64,000 bases of DNA, from NCBI GenBank assembly GCA_026874595.1, contig CM049311.1:72788453-72852452 (forward strand), written 5' to 3'. Below the pieces are notes generated by a model. That model searched no databases and was not told the origin of the DNA. It was given only the letters and a program-made list of their open reading frames with translations. Position numbers and translations under genes: made by a program. Each line of letters begins with the position of its first letter. The stretch's first letter is position 1. Below are positions 48,536 to 60,591 of this stretch, piece by piece. The stretch is from Sipunculus nudus (Eukaryota > Annelida > Sipuncula > Golfingiida > Sipunculidae).

Positions 48536-50782
48536 TAAGCCGGGTGCTCACTACCCGATTTTATCAAGCGACATTGTCGGGTGATTTTTTGGGCAGATTT
48601 TCTCAAAATCGGCTGAAAATCGGCTTGGTTTAGTTGGCCGATTTTCGGTGTCACATTTACCGACGCGCTTGTTCCCACCTCCCGATTATCGGCGAAAGAG
48701 TCTGTCTCATTATAGTCTGTATCACTCAAAAGTTTTCGGCTATTCATTCATATCTTCTCTCTTTTCCTCTTACTTTGGGCTTATTATTTTATTTATACAC
48801 TTTCTTCTCTGGCACCTTTGTTTTTGCTTACTTTAAGGAGAACCTGTGATAGGACAAAACACTGTGATGGGACAAAAAAAATATATTAAGGAAAGAAATT
48901 TATAATGATGGTTAGAGATTACAAGCAGATATAGGCCTACAGTTGATTATTGCCATCCCTGAGATGTAAATATTGAATTGTGTTATTTTTTCCCCAGGAA
49001 ACTCTTACATCAGCTTGAGTTAATTGTATCCGCCAAAACGAAGTTTTGCGGATACTATGTTTTTTACCGGGTTCCGCCACCGCCGCCGCCGCGTTCGTTT
49101 CCGGAGAACTCCTCTGAGACTACTGGACGGATTTTTCCGAAACTTACAAAAATTATCGGGTCACATGTGAACTGGTGCCTAACCAAGTGACCTTGACCTC
49201 TGACCTTTCCTCTCTGCCCAGCGTCCGTTTGTGCGTCTGTTTTCACACATAAACCCACATATCTCGGGAACCGTTTGACCGATCAGGAAAATTTTTTTTA
49301 CACATTTGTAGCCCTGGGATAGCTTTATAACATACACAAAAAAGGTGGCGCCACCTGCAACCATGTTTGCACAGTGTCTATCTGTTCATCTGCCTTTGGT
49401 TAAAATCACTCATATCTCTGCAGTGGTTTGACTAATTCACCTAAAATTAGGCATGCGTATACATCCTAGATAGCTTTCTTGATTTTATGATAGGGGCGCC
49501 ACCTTCATTCACGTTCACGCTGTAGACATCCATGCTTATATCTCCGGACTCGTTCAACCAATCAGGAAAAAAAATTACACAAATGTAGCCCTTGGATAGC
49601 TTTATAACATACACAAAAATGGTGGCGCCACCTGCAGCCATTTTTGCACAGCGTCCATCTGTTTGTCTGCCTTGGGTTAGAATCACTCATATCTCTGCAG
49701 TGGTTTGACCAAATTACCTGAAAATCGGCATGCGTATACATCCTGGATAGCTTTCTTGCTTTTATGACAGGTGGCGCCACCTACATTCACGTTCACGCTG
49801 CAGACATTAATGCTTATATCTCCGGACTCGTTTGACCAATCAGGAAAACAAATTACACAAATGTAGCCCTTGGATAGCTTTATAACATACACAAAAATGG
49901 TGGCGCCACCTGCAGCCATTTTTGCACAGCGTCCATCTGTTTGTCTGCTGTGGGATAAAATCACTCATATCTCTGCAGTGGTTTGACTTTTCCACATGAA
50001 ATTTTGCATGTGTATACATCTTGGATAGTTTCCGTTCAAATAACAGGTAGCGCCACCTACAATCATGTTTATGTGGCAGAGATCCATTCTAATATGTAAC
50101 ACATGTAACTCTATTTCCCCTTGCCACTAAATCAATGCCTCACTTCACCCGTCCTTCTCTGATTTTGGCGGATACACGTAGTCGCTTGTCGACTACCCGT
50201 ATTCTAGTTTTTCAGAGTAGCTCGTCACACTATTGGAAGGATTGCTAAACAGCCCAGCAATAAATAGGCGTTTGCAAACATACACCTTGTTCGTTCAGTC
50301 TAATGTTTACAGAAATGTTCGCACATTGTAATTATATGAATGGATACTCCTTTATAATTATTAATAAATTGCAGGTCGTCTTATAGAAATACATGAAATT
50401 TGAATCTTTACCAAAATCTGTCTTTATTTCTTTTTAAAATACAGAAATATGTCATTATACAATATATACTTATGACTAATAGTGACAACGTACAGAACGT
50501 GAACTCTGACATAAAAATAAACAAAATCGGCCGACTTTGTCGCAAACATTGGCTCACTACACGATTTCGGTAATCGCCCGACAAAATCGGCCGATTTTCT
50601 TTGACAGTGCCAGACTCTTGGCGACGCCGATTTTTCACGCCGACGCCGACAAAATCGCGTCGCTTGGGGTGTCACACTACACGACAATGTACCCCCGTCG
50701 GTACATAGTCGGCCGATCCTATGAATGGGCCGATAAAATCGGTAAGTGAGCCGCCGGCTTTAGTGAGCCGCCGGCTTTAGTG
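48536..50782. mobile_element. Fold-back element with long GATTTT/AAAATCGG-rich ends
   Basis: The left arm (48536-48705, TAAGCCGGGTGCTCACTACC...) and right arm (50525-50782, reverse complement AAAGCCGGCGGCTCACTTAC...) are inverted. Both are dense in CCGATTTTATC / AAAATCGGC phrases. The right tip is duplicated (GTGAGCCGCCGGCTTTA twice). No transposase ORF is recognisable. The interior holds the B element listed separately. Confidence 0.65.
49020..50215 (-). mobile_element. Element B, minus orientation, with palindromic end
   Basis: One end is a 30-bp near-palindrome (49028-49057: GTATCCGCCAAAAC-GAA-GTTTTGCGGATAC). The other is the inverse of the plus-strand start (GGCGGATACACGTAGTCGCT ... CCGTATTCTAG). 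In between are three to four ~280-bp monomers with CATATCTCTGCAGTGGTTTG and AAATGGTGGCGCCACCTGCA. The hairpin at one tip and the tandem core recall Helitron-derived non-autonomous elements; the superfamily is unproven. Confidence 0.65.
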
Positions 50783-50869
50783 CCCATATTCTTGATATTG
50801 ATTAATATACTTTAACTTTCAAGGTATACTGAAATAAAAAGATGGAATCAGTTTAATTATACGGATTCT

Positions 50870-51995
50870 TATTTATAAGACGTATCAGAGATCTAAGTTT
50901 GAAAGCCTTGCCTGTTGAATGCTAAATCATCATTAACGGGACGGGAGCTGAGCTGGGGGGGGGGGTATGATAAGCTCGCCTACATATGATTGTGACAGAT
51001 TATTACAGAAAGGACTAAAGTTTGGTTTTCCATCCTGGCATTCCAGCTGATTGGGACGGTATATCCAAATCATTCCATTTATAAACAAAGTTTTAGTCAC
51101 GACTCGATTACTATCAATTGTCCTACCCTAAATGTAAATTTTTATATTAGGGACTCCTTTGTTATAGTCATTCACCTGTCACTATGGTATATCGCAAAAG
51201 ACGCTTAGCGTACGTACTAAATATGTTATCTGCAACTGCTCATGAATAGTAAAGTTTTCTGACGTCACGCGAACCACCTGTTGAGGCGTGAGTACTCGGT
51301 TTCATCTTTACATAAAGATAAGAACATAATACAGGTACTCTCTCGAAAAACTTTTTTTTTGGTCTCGCCGGGGCGTCTAACGGGACTGTTAAAGGATATC
51401 TAGATTACAACAGTGATTTAGCTGACACCTGTTCAGGTAATTCTTTTCCATCTTTTATTCTTACAAGGTTTCAAATGCTTTCTTTCCTGAGATTAGTCCG
51501 TTTGCGTTATTTTTCAAAGCTGGTTTATGATGAATAAAGAACATGAATGCATATACTCTATTTAAGCTCTGTCAAATTTCTTAGAACTTTACAATTATAA
51601 CTATATAAATACCATAGTGATTTTGCGACCTGCTACGGTGAATACGTTCTGGTCATTTAGGCTACGGCTGACGGTATGGATCATATATAACCAAGGGCAT
51701 TAATGCAGTGGACATGATGCATGTAACCATTGGCTGTTACAGCTGTGCATATGCTTTATCAGCCCCAATCTAAACTGGTAAGTTTAAGTTTGTAGTATAC
51801 AGAGTCAAACAAGCCGGATATTAGGACATTTTGGGGACAAACACTGGTATCAAACATCCCCGCCAGGTAATGGTACACGTGATTGTGTGTCTGACCTACA
51901 TATATCGCTCGATTAGTTTCCCCAAATCAAACTTCTGGGAAACATGAATGCAGTAAACACATGCTGTTGGGCTAAATGTAAACCTAAATGTTAAC
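50870..51995. repeat. Blocks Y and Z, copy 3
   Basis: Y with ATGTTATCTGCAACTGCTCA, TGAATAGTAAAGTTTTC and TGACGTCA at 51260-51267. Z with GTCTCGCCGGGGCGTCTAAC and CACCTGTTCAGGTAATTCTT. GACATTTTGGGGAC(A/G)AACACTGG and CGCCAGGTAA are shared with copy 2 near 51825-51870 and 41010-41045. Confidence 0.7.
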
Positions 51996-52133
51996 TGGGA
52001 CTTAATCTTTACTATTCGAGCAATGATCATCCGCGCATAAAGATTGCATTCCATACATTCGTATGCTGTACGTCTACTCTGAGATATAAAATTGGTGTTT
52101 CCAGAGGAAAATCCTTTATAGTGGAAAATGAAA

Positions 52134-52135
<2 letters not shown>

Positions 52136-52168
<33 letters not shown>
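52136..52168. repeat. (TC)n microsatellite
   Basis: Uninterrupted run, at the same place relative to block Z as the 41965-42005 run. Confidence 0.95.
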
Positions 52169-52171
<3 letters not shown>

Positions 52172-53904
52172 TACTCTCATATATGATAACTGAATCATGC
52201 CGCTTTTCTACTCTTTCATGCTCTGTGTTGGATAAATGAACATATTTCAAAACCTTTTAAGTCAAGGATTGTCATCATAAAGTTACGTTTTGGCTCGCTC
52301 ATGTATGTCAAGAAAATAAAAACACGAAATAAAGCGTTATTTGAGAAAAGCATCATTTATTCAGAGGAGGGTCGTGAAGTTTAGTTCTCAGAAATATCCA
52401 AGGGGTCTGTCTGCACATTGCATCAACTAACATTTAAAATGATAATCAATTTTACGTATATTTTTTAAGGTTAAATTGCTATTTTTCATCTATTTACGGA
52501 GTTGTTGATATGTTTTCTAAAATACATTGGTGTTATATTTTCCCTATCTTTCATGGGATATCTTTTATAGGTGAACAAATAAACAATAACATTTTTGGCA
52601 CTTTTAAATCTTCAATGCTCTATAAAATCATAATTTACAGAGTTAAAGTCACAGTTAAAAAATTCTGGGGATTCATATCTATATTTTAATATGATCACAT
52701 ATTTTTATTAATATTAATAAATCGATCAGTACTAAAGAATCAAAACTGTCCATATGCGAAAATTTAGTACGAATTCTCACCTTTCAGAACATGTACATGT
52801 CAAGGGGTGACAGACCAGTAGTGTGTACAAAATTAAGGAAAACTTAACCAATGTATACATGTTTTTTTGACAGTTCTGAGTTCTAATCACAAGAGCTGAC
52901 ATATCTTAGTTTCATAGCCATTGAAAACATTGAAAGATCCTTGTTCATTCATAATTCAGATTGTTGTATGAAAGTTGCAGTGATTTTTTTTTCAATGTTA
53001 AGAATATTATTTTGAATATAATTCATTCTGTTGCATTAACCAGACATTCTTTAATACCAATTTCCCGAACAACGAAAATTTCTACTGGATTAATTAAATT
53101 ATAGATATATTAATCCTAGATATATTACAGAATTATCTGCACTCAGGAAAATTGTCCGGAACCATTTATTCTTTCTGGTTTCTTTCAGTCGATGAGGATT
53201 TCAAACCAGCAAGCGTGAATCCGAGAAACCCATGTCTCAATGAGGCCTTCTGAAATAGAAAAGATTGACAGTAAAACTCAGATTTTCCACATTTTTTTAG
53301 AAATCTGAACAAATTATATAAGGACACACACACATATACATGTATATATATATATTGTTTAATTCCTAATTCAGTCTTATATACTGTCTATACTGAAAAT
53401 ATTTTAAAATACACATATTTCCTGAAATCAAGGGGTAATACCTACTCAGATTTACTGAAGGGTCCAGTTGGAACAGTTCAAACATTTACTGGTGACGTCA
53501 TTATCATTAAATACAGCGTGGTTTCGAAGTTAGTGAATGGAGTGGACAGGTATATATCAGATATATATACCCCATGATACCTTTATAGCCATGATTCAAT
53601 CCATTGGGGTTCAAGGATATATCAATATATAATAATGAATATAGACTGGTTTCCAAGATTCATATGGTGAGCTCATGTTAAATGAAAAGCTGTATCCAGG
53701 ATCAGATACCGTGAATGTGTAAAACCCAATATAAATATCGGAATGGACACAAAGTTAATCTGAACTAATTTAGAAGTGTAAATGATATTATTTGCTTCCT
53801 AAGAAAGTTATTTCAATTCAGATTATTATATTACTTTATTATATTCCTTATTTCTTTTGTCATATTCTATCTTGTATTATGGTATTCAAGTACATATGAA
53901 AAAT
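52169..53904. other. Gene-free AT-rich stretch
   Basis: No repeat shared with the rest of the window and no ORF with a recognisable domain. Confidence 0.5.
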
Positions 53905-53920
53905 AATATATGATGAGGTT

Positions 53921-54176
53921 TTTTTTTTTTTATTAATTTTTTTGGTGGAGGTAACCGCCTCCTTTTTTTATGCTTGCTTAACTAAGTCTATATACAACCG
54001 CAGAATTTCCATTCCGGTTTCGGACTCCGTGACAGGGGCTTGCACACAGTGCTCTGGCGTCAACCAGGCTTGGTGATTCACTCCTGCGGGTCCTGGGTGT
54101 GTCTCATCCCCATTGCTGGGTCGTAACACCGAGGAACCCCCGAAAGGCGCACTCGTTTGTGAGTGAAACCCGACTG
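53921..54176 (-). mobile_element. SINE-like retroinsertion with 16-bp target duplication
   Basis: AATATATGATGAGGTT flanks it perfectly on both sides (53905-53920 and 54177-54192). Read on the minus strand, a GC-rich 256-bp body ends in an A-rich tail. That combination is the signature of target-primed reverse transcription. The body does not look like tRNA, 5S or 7SL to me, and has no ORF. Confidence 0.75.
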
Positions 54177-54192
54177 AATATATGATGAGGTT

Positions 54193-54857
54193 AACATGAA
54201 ACTTTGCAAATATCCTGATAAATATTAGAAATTATAAGAGTAGAGTGAGACATCTAATGCATTTTTTTAACAAAAAGGCAAAATTTCTTGTCAGCTTAGA
54301 TAAAATAGTTAACATGCAGATTTACTTTAATTGTTTTGTGTCAGAAATAAAAAAAAAACACATTTATGGTGTGGGCACGGTCGACAAAATAGTGACATGT
54401 ATAGTGGCCTTCATCAGGAGGGTATGCGTTCATCCCCGTTCGTGTTTGTGTTAGTTACATCATAACTCACACAATCTTGAAGGCTTTTGGACTTTTTGTG
54501 AATAGACCAAAGTAAAATCTATTAGATTTTGGCGTGGATCTGTCATATGACCCGGATTTAGAAACGTCATAAAGGAATATTCACGAATGTACAGAAACTT
54601 ATGAACAAACCCTTCCACCAGAGGAAATTTCTGCAAAATTCGGGTGACTTGTGACTATCTTGAGCGAAAAGATGTTGCATGTTTTTTTAAACATTGCCGC
54701 GACACAATATTGAGACCCTGCGGCTCACGCGAGGAAATTGAGACATTTTTGAAACTCCCTCGTGAATGCAGTTTTCGCCCAAAGTCGCCTCCGAGTGAGA
54801 AACGGATGATTATGAGGACCCAATATATCGTCCAAACTTTTTATATATACATGAATC
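54193..54857. other. Gene-free region downstream of the 54869 gene
   Basis: No AATAAA on the minus strand lies close behind the stop codon. 54644-54860 is open on the plus strand as part of a 202-codon ORF antisense to the 54869-55195 gene. I do not consider that ORF a gene. Confidence 0.45.
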
Positions 54858-54863
54858 ATTTAC
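54858..54863 (-). other. Candidate 5' splice site just after the stop codon
   Basis: TCCAG|GTAAAT begins 5 nt after the TAA, the same distance as CAAAG|GTCAGT behind the 1605-1970 gene. The lack of a nearby poly(A) signal fits a spliced 3' UTR. Confidence 0.4.
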
Positions 54864-54868
54864 CTGGA

Positions 54869-55195
54869 TTAGTTTTGGTTGTCCCGGTTAACAGCTTTGT
54901 CCACCACACCCGTAACCTTGTGGGTCCTTGCCCCCTGGGGGTTGGTGTACCAGTCAGATTGTGCCCCGTCAACTTTCTTCATCCCGAGCTGGTGTTGAAC
55001 TGCTCCCTGTGCGGCCCGCTCACCACTCCCTTTATCACTTGTATCAACTCGGTGGATTATCTCAGCACCAGGGTGGTTCGCCCTTACTTCGTGGAGTCTT
55101 CTACCGGGATCTGTCGAAGCGCCCACTTTGAACTGGTCGCCATCTTTCATTACGTACACCTTGCCCGGACCACCGGATCCCTGTTGGTCGGCCAT
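54869..55195 (-). CDS. Near-neutral GIY-YIG-type (T5orf172/MUG113-like) small protein
   Basis: 108 aa, one exon. After a short polar, Gly-rich N-terminus come KVYVM (12-16), KVG (23-25), RRL with R33, GERAAQGAV with E59 (58-66), DWY (81-83) and the tail TGVVDKAVNRDNQN (95-108). The domain order and spacing match the other two paralogues, with closest resemblance to the 113-aa one (LGMKK against LGLKK; VV-x-K-A-V tail). Unlike them it lacks basic extensions: about 15 Lys/Arg against 13 Asp/Glu. The coding DNA is clearly richer in G and C than its surroundings. The start has A at -3 and G at +4. Tyr14, Arg33 and Glu59 could make it catalytically competent. Whether it cuts DNA, binds DNA or does neither is unknown. 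Confidence 0.85.
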   Translation of the reverse strand: MADQQGSGGPGKVYVMKDGDQFKVGASTDPGRRLHEVRANHPGAEIIHRVDTSDKGSGERAAQGAVQHQLGMKKVDGAQSDWYTNPQGARTHKVTGVVDKAVNRDNQN

Positions 55196-55256
55196 TTTAC
55201 GAGAGTAGCTTGGAGTTCGTTATTGGTGCCCAACGTTTCAGATACCGAATGACTGG

Positions 55257-55282
55257 TGACGTCTTGTACGACGCCTATTTAA
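55257..55282 (-). promoter_or_regulatory. Core promoter of the 54869-55195 gene
   Basis: Read on the minus strand: a weak TATA-like TTAAATAGG (55274-55282), then a CRE-like AGACGTCA (55257-55264), about 60-90 bp before the ATG. No resemblance to the 1605 promoter beyond the TGACGT core. A CCAAT-type ACCAATTACAGG lies further up, near 55388-55400. Confidence 0.4.
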
Positions 55283-56183
55283 CCGGCTTGTGTTTCAGGG
55301 ACCTTAAGACTGCTGAACGTAACACACGGAATTTTATAGCTGATATCACAACGAAGGTAGTTTTGGTTTCGTTATCGGACTTTGTACCTGTAATTGGTAT
55401 ACCAAAATAAAACCGAAACGACTGTTTATTTGATATGAACGAGGGTAACAACTCTTGAGGCAGCCACAAATATATATGAGTTACCTCTATTGAAGTCGTA
55501 CAGTTCGGGAGGTCACACTGATATATAGAAAACATAAGACACGTATGACCAAAACACACTCCAGATTAATACATGGTTTAACATTCTCTAGCTGACTGTA
55601 GGGTTTATATTTATCGGTTGGCAATGAGAGCGCTAGAAATGTAGTGTTTAATTTAGAAACCTCACAAAATCTCGATGCAAAAAAGGACTAAGCAAATATT
55701 TATAGAACAATTGTTCGTTGGAGTCCCTATAAGCGTGGCTTGTCAAGGAAATACATTTATTTCAGAAGGAAAGGAACATTATCAAGAATTTTGTTGTTGT
55801 TGTTAAAATACTGTTATTTCCTCCTTCGTATCGATGTTCTCTCCGTTTGTATGTCTGAACAGTTTTGCATGCTGTTATGTTGCAGTGAGGGGTGTCAATA
55901 CAGGGGGGATGGGGGTATATATGCCACAACCCCCCCCCCCGCCCACACCTTTTTAGCGAGGGGGGATGGTCAATGAAATCCTCCCCCCCCCCACCGCCCC
56001 TGGATTTAGAGAGAATAATATCAATTTACTGGGAATAAAACATATTAAAACTTAGAAAAATAGACTTTGGTTCTTTTTCTGAGTATACTATAAAATACTT
56101 TATATTTCTAAACTTGTTTAAAATTAACATATGCCTTATTTTTTAAAACATACTTCAGATCTGAAATGTCTCGCACAGACAAT

Positions 56184-56189
<6 letters not shown>
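55283..56189. other. Gene-free stretch
   Basis: Upstream flank of the 54869-55195 gene, then G/C runs at 55900-56000. No coding sequence recognised. Confidence 0.45.
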
Positions 56190-56248
<59 letters not shown>

Positions 56249-56257
56249 TATCATATA

Positions 56258-56295
<38 letters not shown>
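56190..56295. repeat. (AT)n microsatellite, interrupted
   Basis: Two long AT runs separated by AATTTTTATC at about 56242-56251. Confidence 0.95.
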
Positions 56296-56299
<4 letters not shown>

Positions 56300-57331
56300 T
56301 CTGTTTTGTTTTTATTTTGATTGCTCTCCGACACCTGTCATCCCCCATCCTTGCGAATCATCCACAACCCCTGAAGAAAGAATTGACGCCATGGTTGCAG
56401 TTAGAAAGTGAGACCGATATTAGGGCTCAAAACATCAAGCATCAATATACCATTTAAGTCAAAAGAAAGTTTAAGAACTGTCTCATGTCTCACGGTATCC
56501 GAGCCTTCAGGTTTTGCTTGTTGATACTCCTGCTCTGTTCCTGTTTGAACAGTGATAATTTGGTCACGTTTACAAAGAATGAATCTATATATTAAATTTT
56601 ACAGCGGACCATATTCTCAGACAACCTCAACAGCTGAGTTCATATATCTCCAGGATCGGCCAGACTACTTAAGTATAAACGTATGAAGTACACGGGAGTA
56701 CTCAACCCCGAACATGTGTTCTCCCAGTGTCGACATATGATCAAAAATCATATTCCCCAGACAAATGATCATCAGTCCACATGTTCCCAAGTCCTATGTT
56801 CTTTAGTTAGTGTGTTACATAGTCCTCTATGTTCTCGAGTCCCAATGTGCCCAAGTCCTATTCTCAAGTTCCTTTATATAACCTAGCCCTCTCTGAATAC
56901 TAACAGAGAGCGGTGTTACGTATATAGAACTAACATGATTATGTCGTGTTTGTGAGATAAAATGAGTGTACTCGAGCGCCCCTGCATGGTGTGGGGAGTT
57001 ATTGACAGAAGAGCAGAACAAAGAACAATGCAAAAACTGATCATTTGTAGAGTTTTAATTTGAAACTTCTCCATGAATATCTGAGGATATCATAACACCA
57101 TCAAAACAAGGATTATAGAACAATCATAACAGATTAAACAAAGCCAGTTTATTGCTTGTTCATTGGATGTAAACTAATTGTAATTTGCTTCATTTATATT
57201 TTTCTTGAAAAATTGTCATTTAATCTCATAATATGCTTGCACTAGTTGTAGTTTCTTTGCAAGCAGCAGTTATATTTATTCATGTTTATATTTATCACTG
57301 CCTATGAACGAGACATATTTATTTTACTTAA

Positions 57332-57375
<44 letters not shown>

Positions 57376-58469
57376 GGTAGTAGTAGTAGTATTTTAATTA
57401 TACTATAGGACATCATTTTTATACATTTTGTCTTAATTTAACTAAATGAATATTGTTTTCATTAAAAATATTTAGGGTAACAACAAGTAGTTCATGATAG
57501 TATAAATTCTACTAATATTTTCATAAATGGAATTAAAGGTATTGATTCATGATATCATGAATTGATTATGAAAAGAAATACTTAACCCCTTTTATCAAAA
57601 TTGAATTTATGATATTACAGATTAATTTTTTATTTTGACGAATAAAAATCATAACATCATAAATTCAGGTTGTACCATCATGATGTGTGGAATAATTGTT
57701 AAAACGGCTTGCCGGAAATGGCCCTTGTTTGCTGAGAAAATGGGGGGGGGGGGGGGGGGGGCTGCTCCACGAAAAAAGGGCATCCGGATTGTTCCCTTCT
57801 CTGCCCCCTCCCCCAACCCAACCCCCATAAATAATCGAGTAAATTTCCCCTACAGAGTGATAAAACTTTGTGCACTCTCACCATATAAGATGAAATATTT
57901 TTGTTATATGAAAATAATTTTGTCCAATTTTTCCACAATATATGATTCATTCATTATATAATATGATTTGAACATTGGATGACAAACATTTATGACAATT
58001 TACTGAGGCAGTTATGCAATATCCAAAATTTTCCGAAAAAAAAAAAAATTCAGAGATGAAATGTTATTGGGTTAAAAGATGACGAAACTGATCGAGGGAA
58101 TTATCTCAAACTTATCACTAATATACTAATTACGTAAAAGGGGGTAGACAAAAGGTACTTTGTCATAACTTGTTAGATGTGAGGGGGCTTGTCCCACTGG
58201 CTTCGCCCCCCCCCCCCCCCCCCCCCACACCAGCTCCAAACAAGGCCCGTATATTGCCATATTAACTTCAGATGAACTAATTTTAAACAAAAATGGCCTT
58301 GGGGACCTTAAGTACCAGATAACATAGGTATACCTATAACGGGGACTACGATTTCGCTTCCTGATACACGTTAACATTACTTTACCTATAAAAACAAGGG
58401 ACCTATGGGTCACTTCGCTCAGATGGATTAAAAAATGTTTGCAAATTCAAAATATACTTATTTTTTTTG
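56296..58469. other. Gene-free stretch with simple repeats
   Basis: (TTA)n and (GTA)n at 57333-57390, a G run at 57743-57761 and a C run at 58206-58226. CAAGGGACCTATGGGTCACT at about 58396-58415 resembles the A-family terminus but no core is attached. 56750-56880 has TCCCAAGTCCTATGTTCT-type short repeats. No gene. Confidence 0.5.
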
Positions 58470-59099
<630 letters not shown>

Positions 59100-60303
59100 A
59101 CAATTTACGGTAATCGTGCAATATAACGGACCCATCTTACATGGTCTCACAAAAAAGTGTGACCACATTTCACTAAAATTTTTTTTGCATGATAAAGTTG
59201 AAGATCCGGCGCATCTAATGATACAATATTTTTGTATGTTTGATATAAATATATTTTGCTACAAACTGTCGAAAAAGGGTAGTTTTCTGAAAATACCCAA
59301 AATGATGTCGTGTCAAAGACGTTCTCAGCCGACGTCATGAATCCACAGTACTTTACGTGCATACCATGTTAAACAAAAGGATGATGTCTAACAAAAGTTA
59401 CAGTCAATATATCTTTTTATGCATAGATAGAGAGACAATTTTACCTCTAAATATCCATATTTCCCAAGATTTAATAAAAGTTGACGACGTCGTGCCGCCA
59501 AAAACATAAACATGCAACTGTCGTCTGTGAATGTATTCGACTGATCACGTTAACTCTTCCTCTATTCAGCTTTGTCTCTATGTACGTTTTATATGTAAAA
59601 AAATATATAAATTGTGTAATAAACAGTCATTTTTGTGGACAGAGTATAGAGACTACATTTTATACATGTCATTTATCTTATTTATTTTTTATTGTCCTGT
59701 TAGACTACGTTATGTAAGTATTATCAGAAAGGAACATCCCCTCCCCATGAGTAAAAGACCGGTAGCCCTTAAAATCGAGACGAACGCGGGAGAAACACGG
59801 GACCATGTTGGGCATATCATCCATATGTGACCACATTTTATAATATTATATATATAATACAAACTTATATGGCTGGTCAAATAAAATGTGGTCACACCTT
59901 ATTTTTGTTTTTATTTATTGGTAATAAATGTGGTCACTCCATATGTGACCATATTTTATAATATTAAATATATAATACAAACATATATGGCTGTTCAAAT
60001 AAAATGTGGTCACACCTTATTTTTGTCAATATTTATTGTAAAAAAATGTGTTCACACCATATGTGACCACTTTCTAAAATATTATATTTTATTACAAACT
60101 TATATGGCCTGTCAAATAAAATGTGGTCACACCCTATTTTTGTTAATATTTATTGTAAAAAATGTGGTCACACCATGTGACCACATTTTATAATATTATA
60201 TATAATACAAATATATATGGCTGGTCAAATAAAATGTGGTCACACCTTATTTGTTTAATATTTATTGGTAATAAATGTGGTCACACCATGTGACCACATT
60301 TTA

Positions 60304-60340
<37 letters not shown>

Positions 60341-60542
60341 ATACAAACTTATATGGCCGGTCAAAATGTGGTCACACCTTATTTTTGTCAATATTCTTTG
60401 GTGAAAAATGTGGTCACACCATATGTGACCACATTTTATAATATTCTATATATATAATACAAACTTATATGGCTGGTCAAGTAAAATGTGGTCACAACTT
60501 ATTTTTGGCAAAATTTATTTTAAAATTTATAATATATACATT

Positions 60543-60591
<49 letters not shown>

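Noticed and set aside
54644-55252. A 202-codon plus-strand ORF, the longest in the window
   Set aside because: Its second half is the exact antisense of the 54869-55195 gene, whose protein matches two paralogues in domain order and key residues. The antisense frame has no domain, and its length is explained by the GC-rich codons opposite it.
56136-56411. Tyr-Ile repeat proteins on both strands
   Set aside because: Translations of an AT microsatellite.
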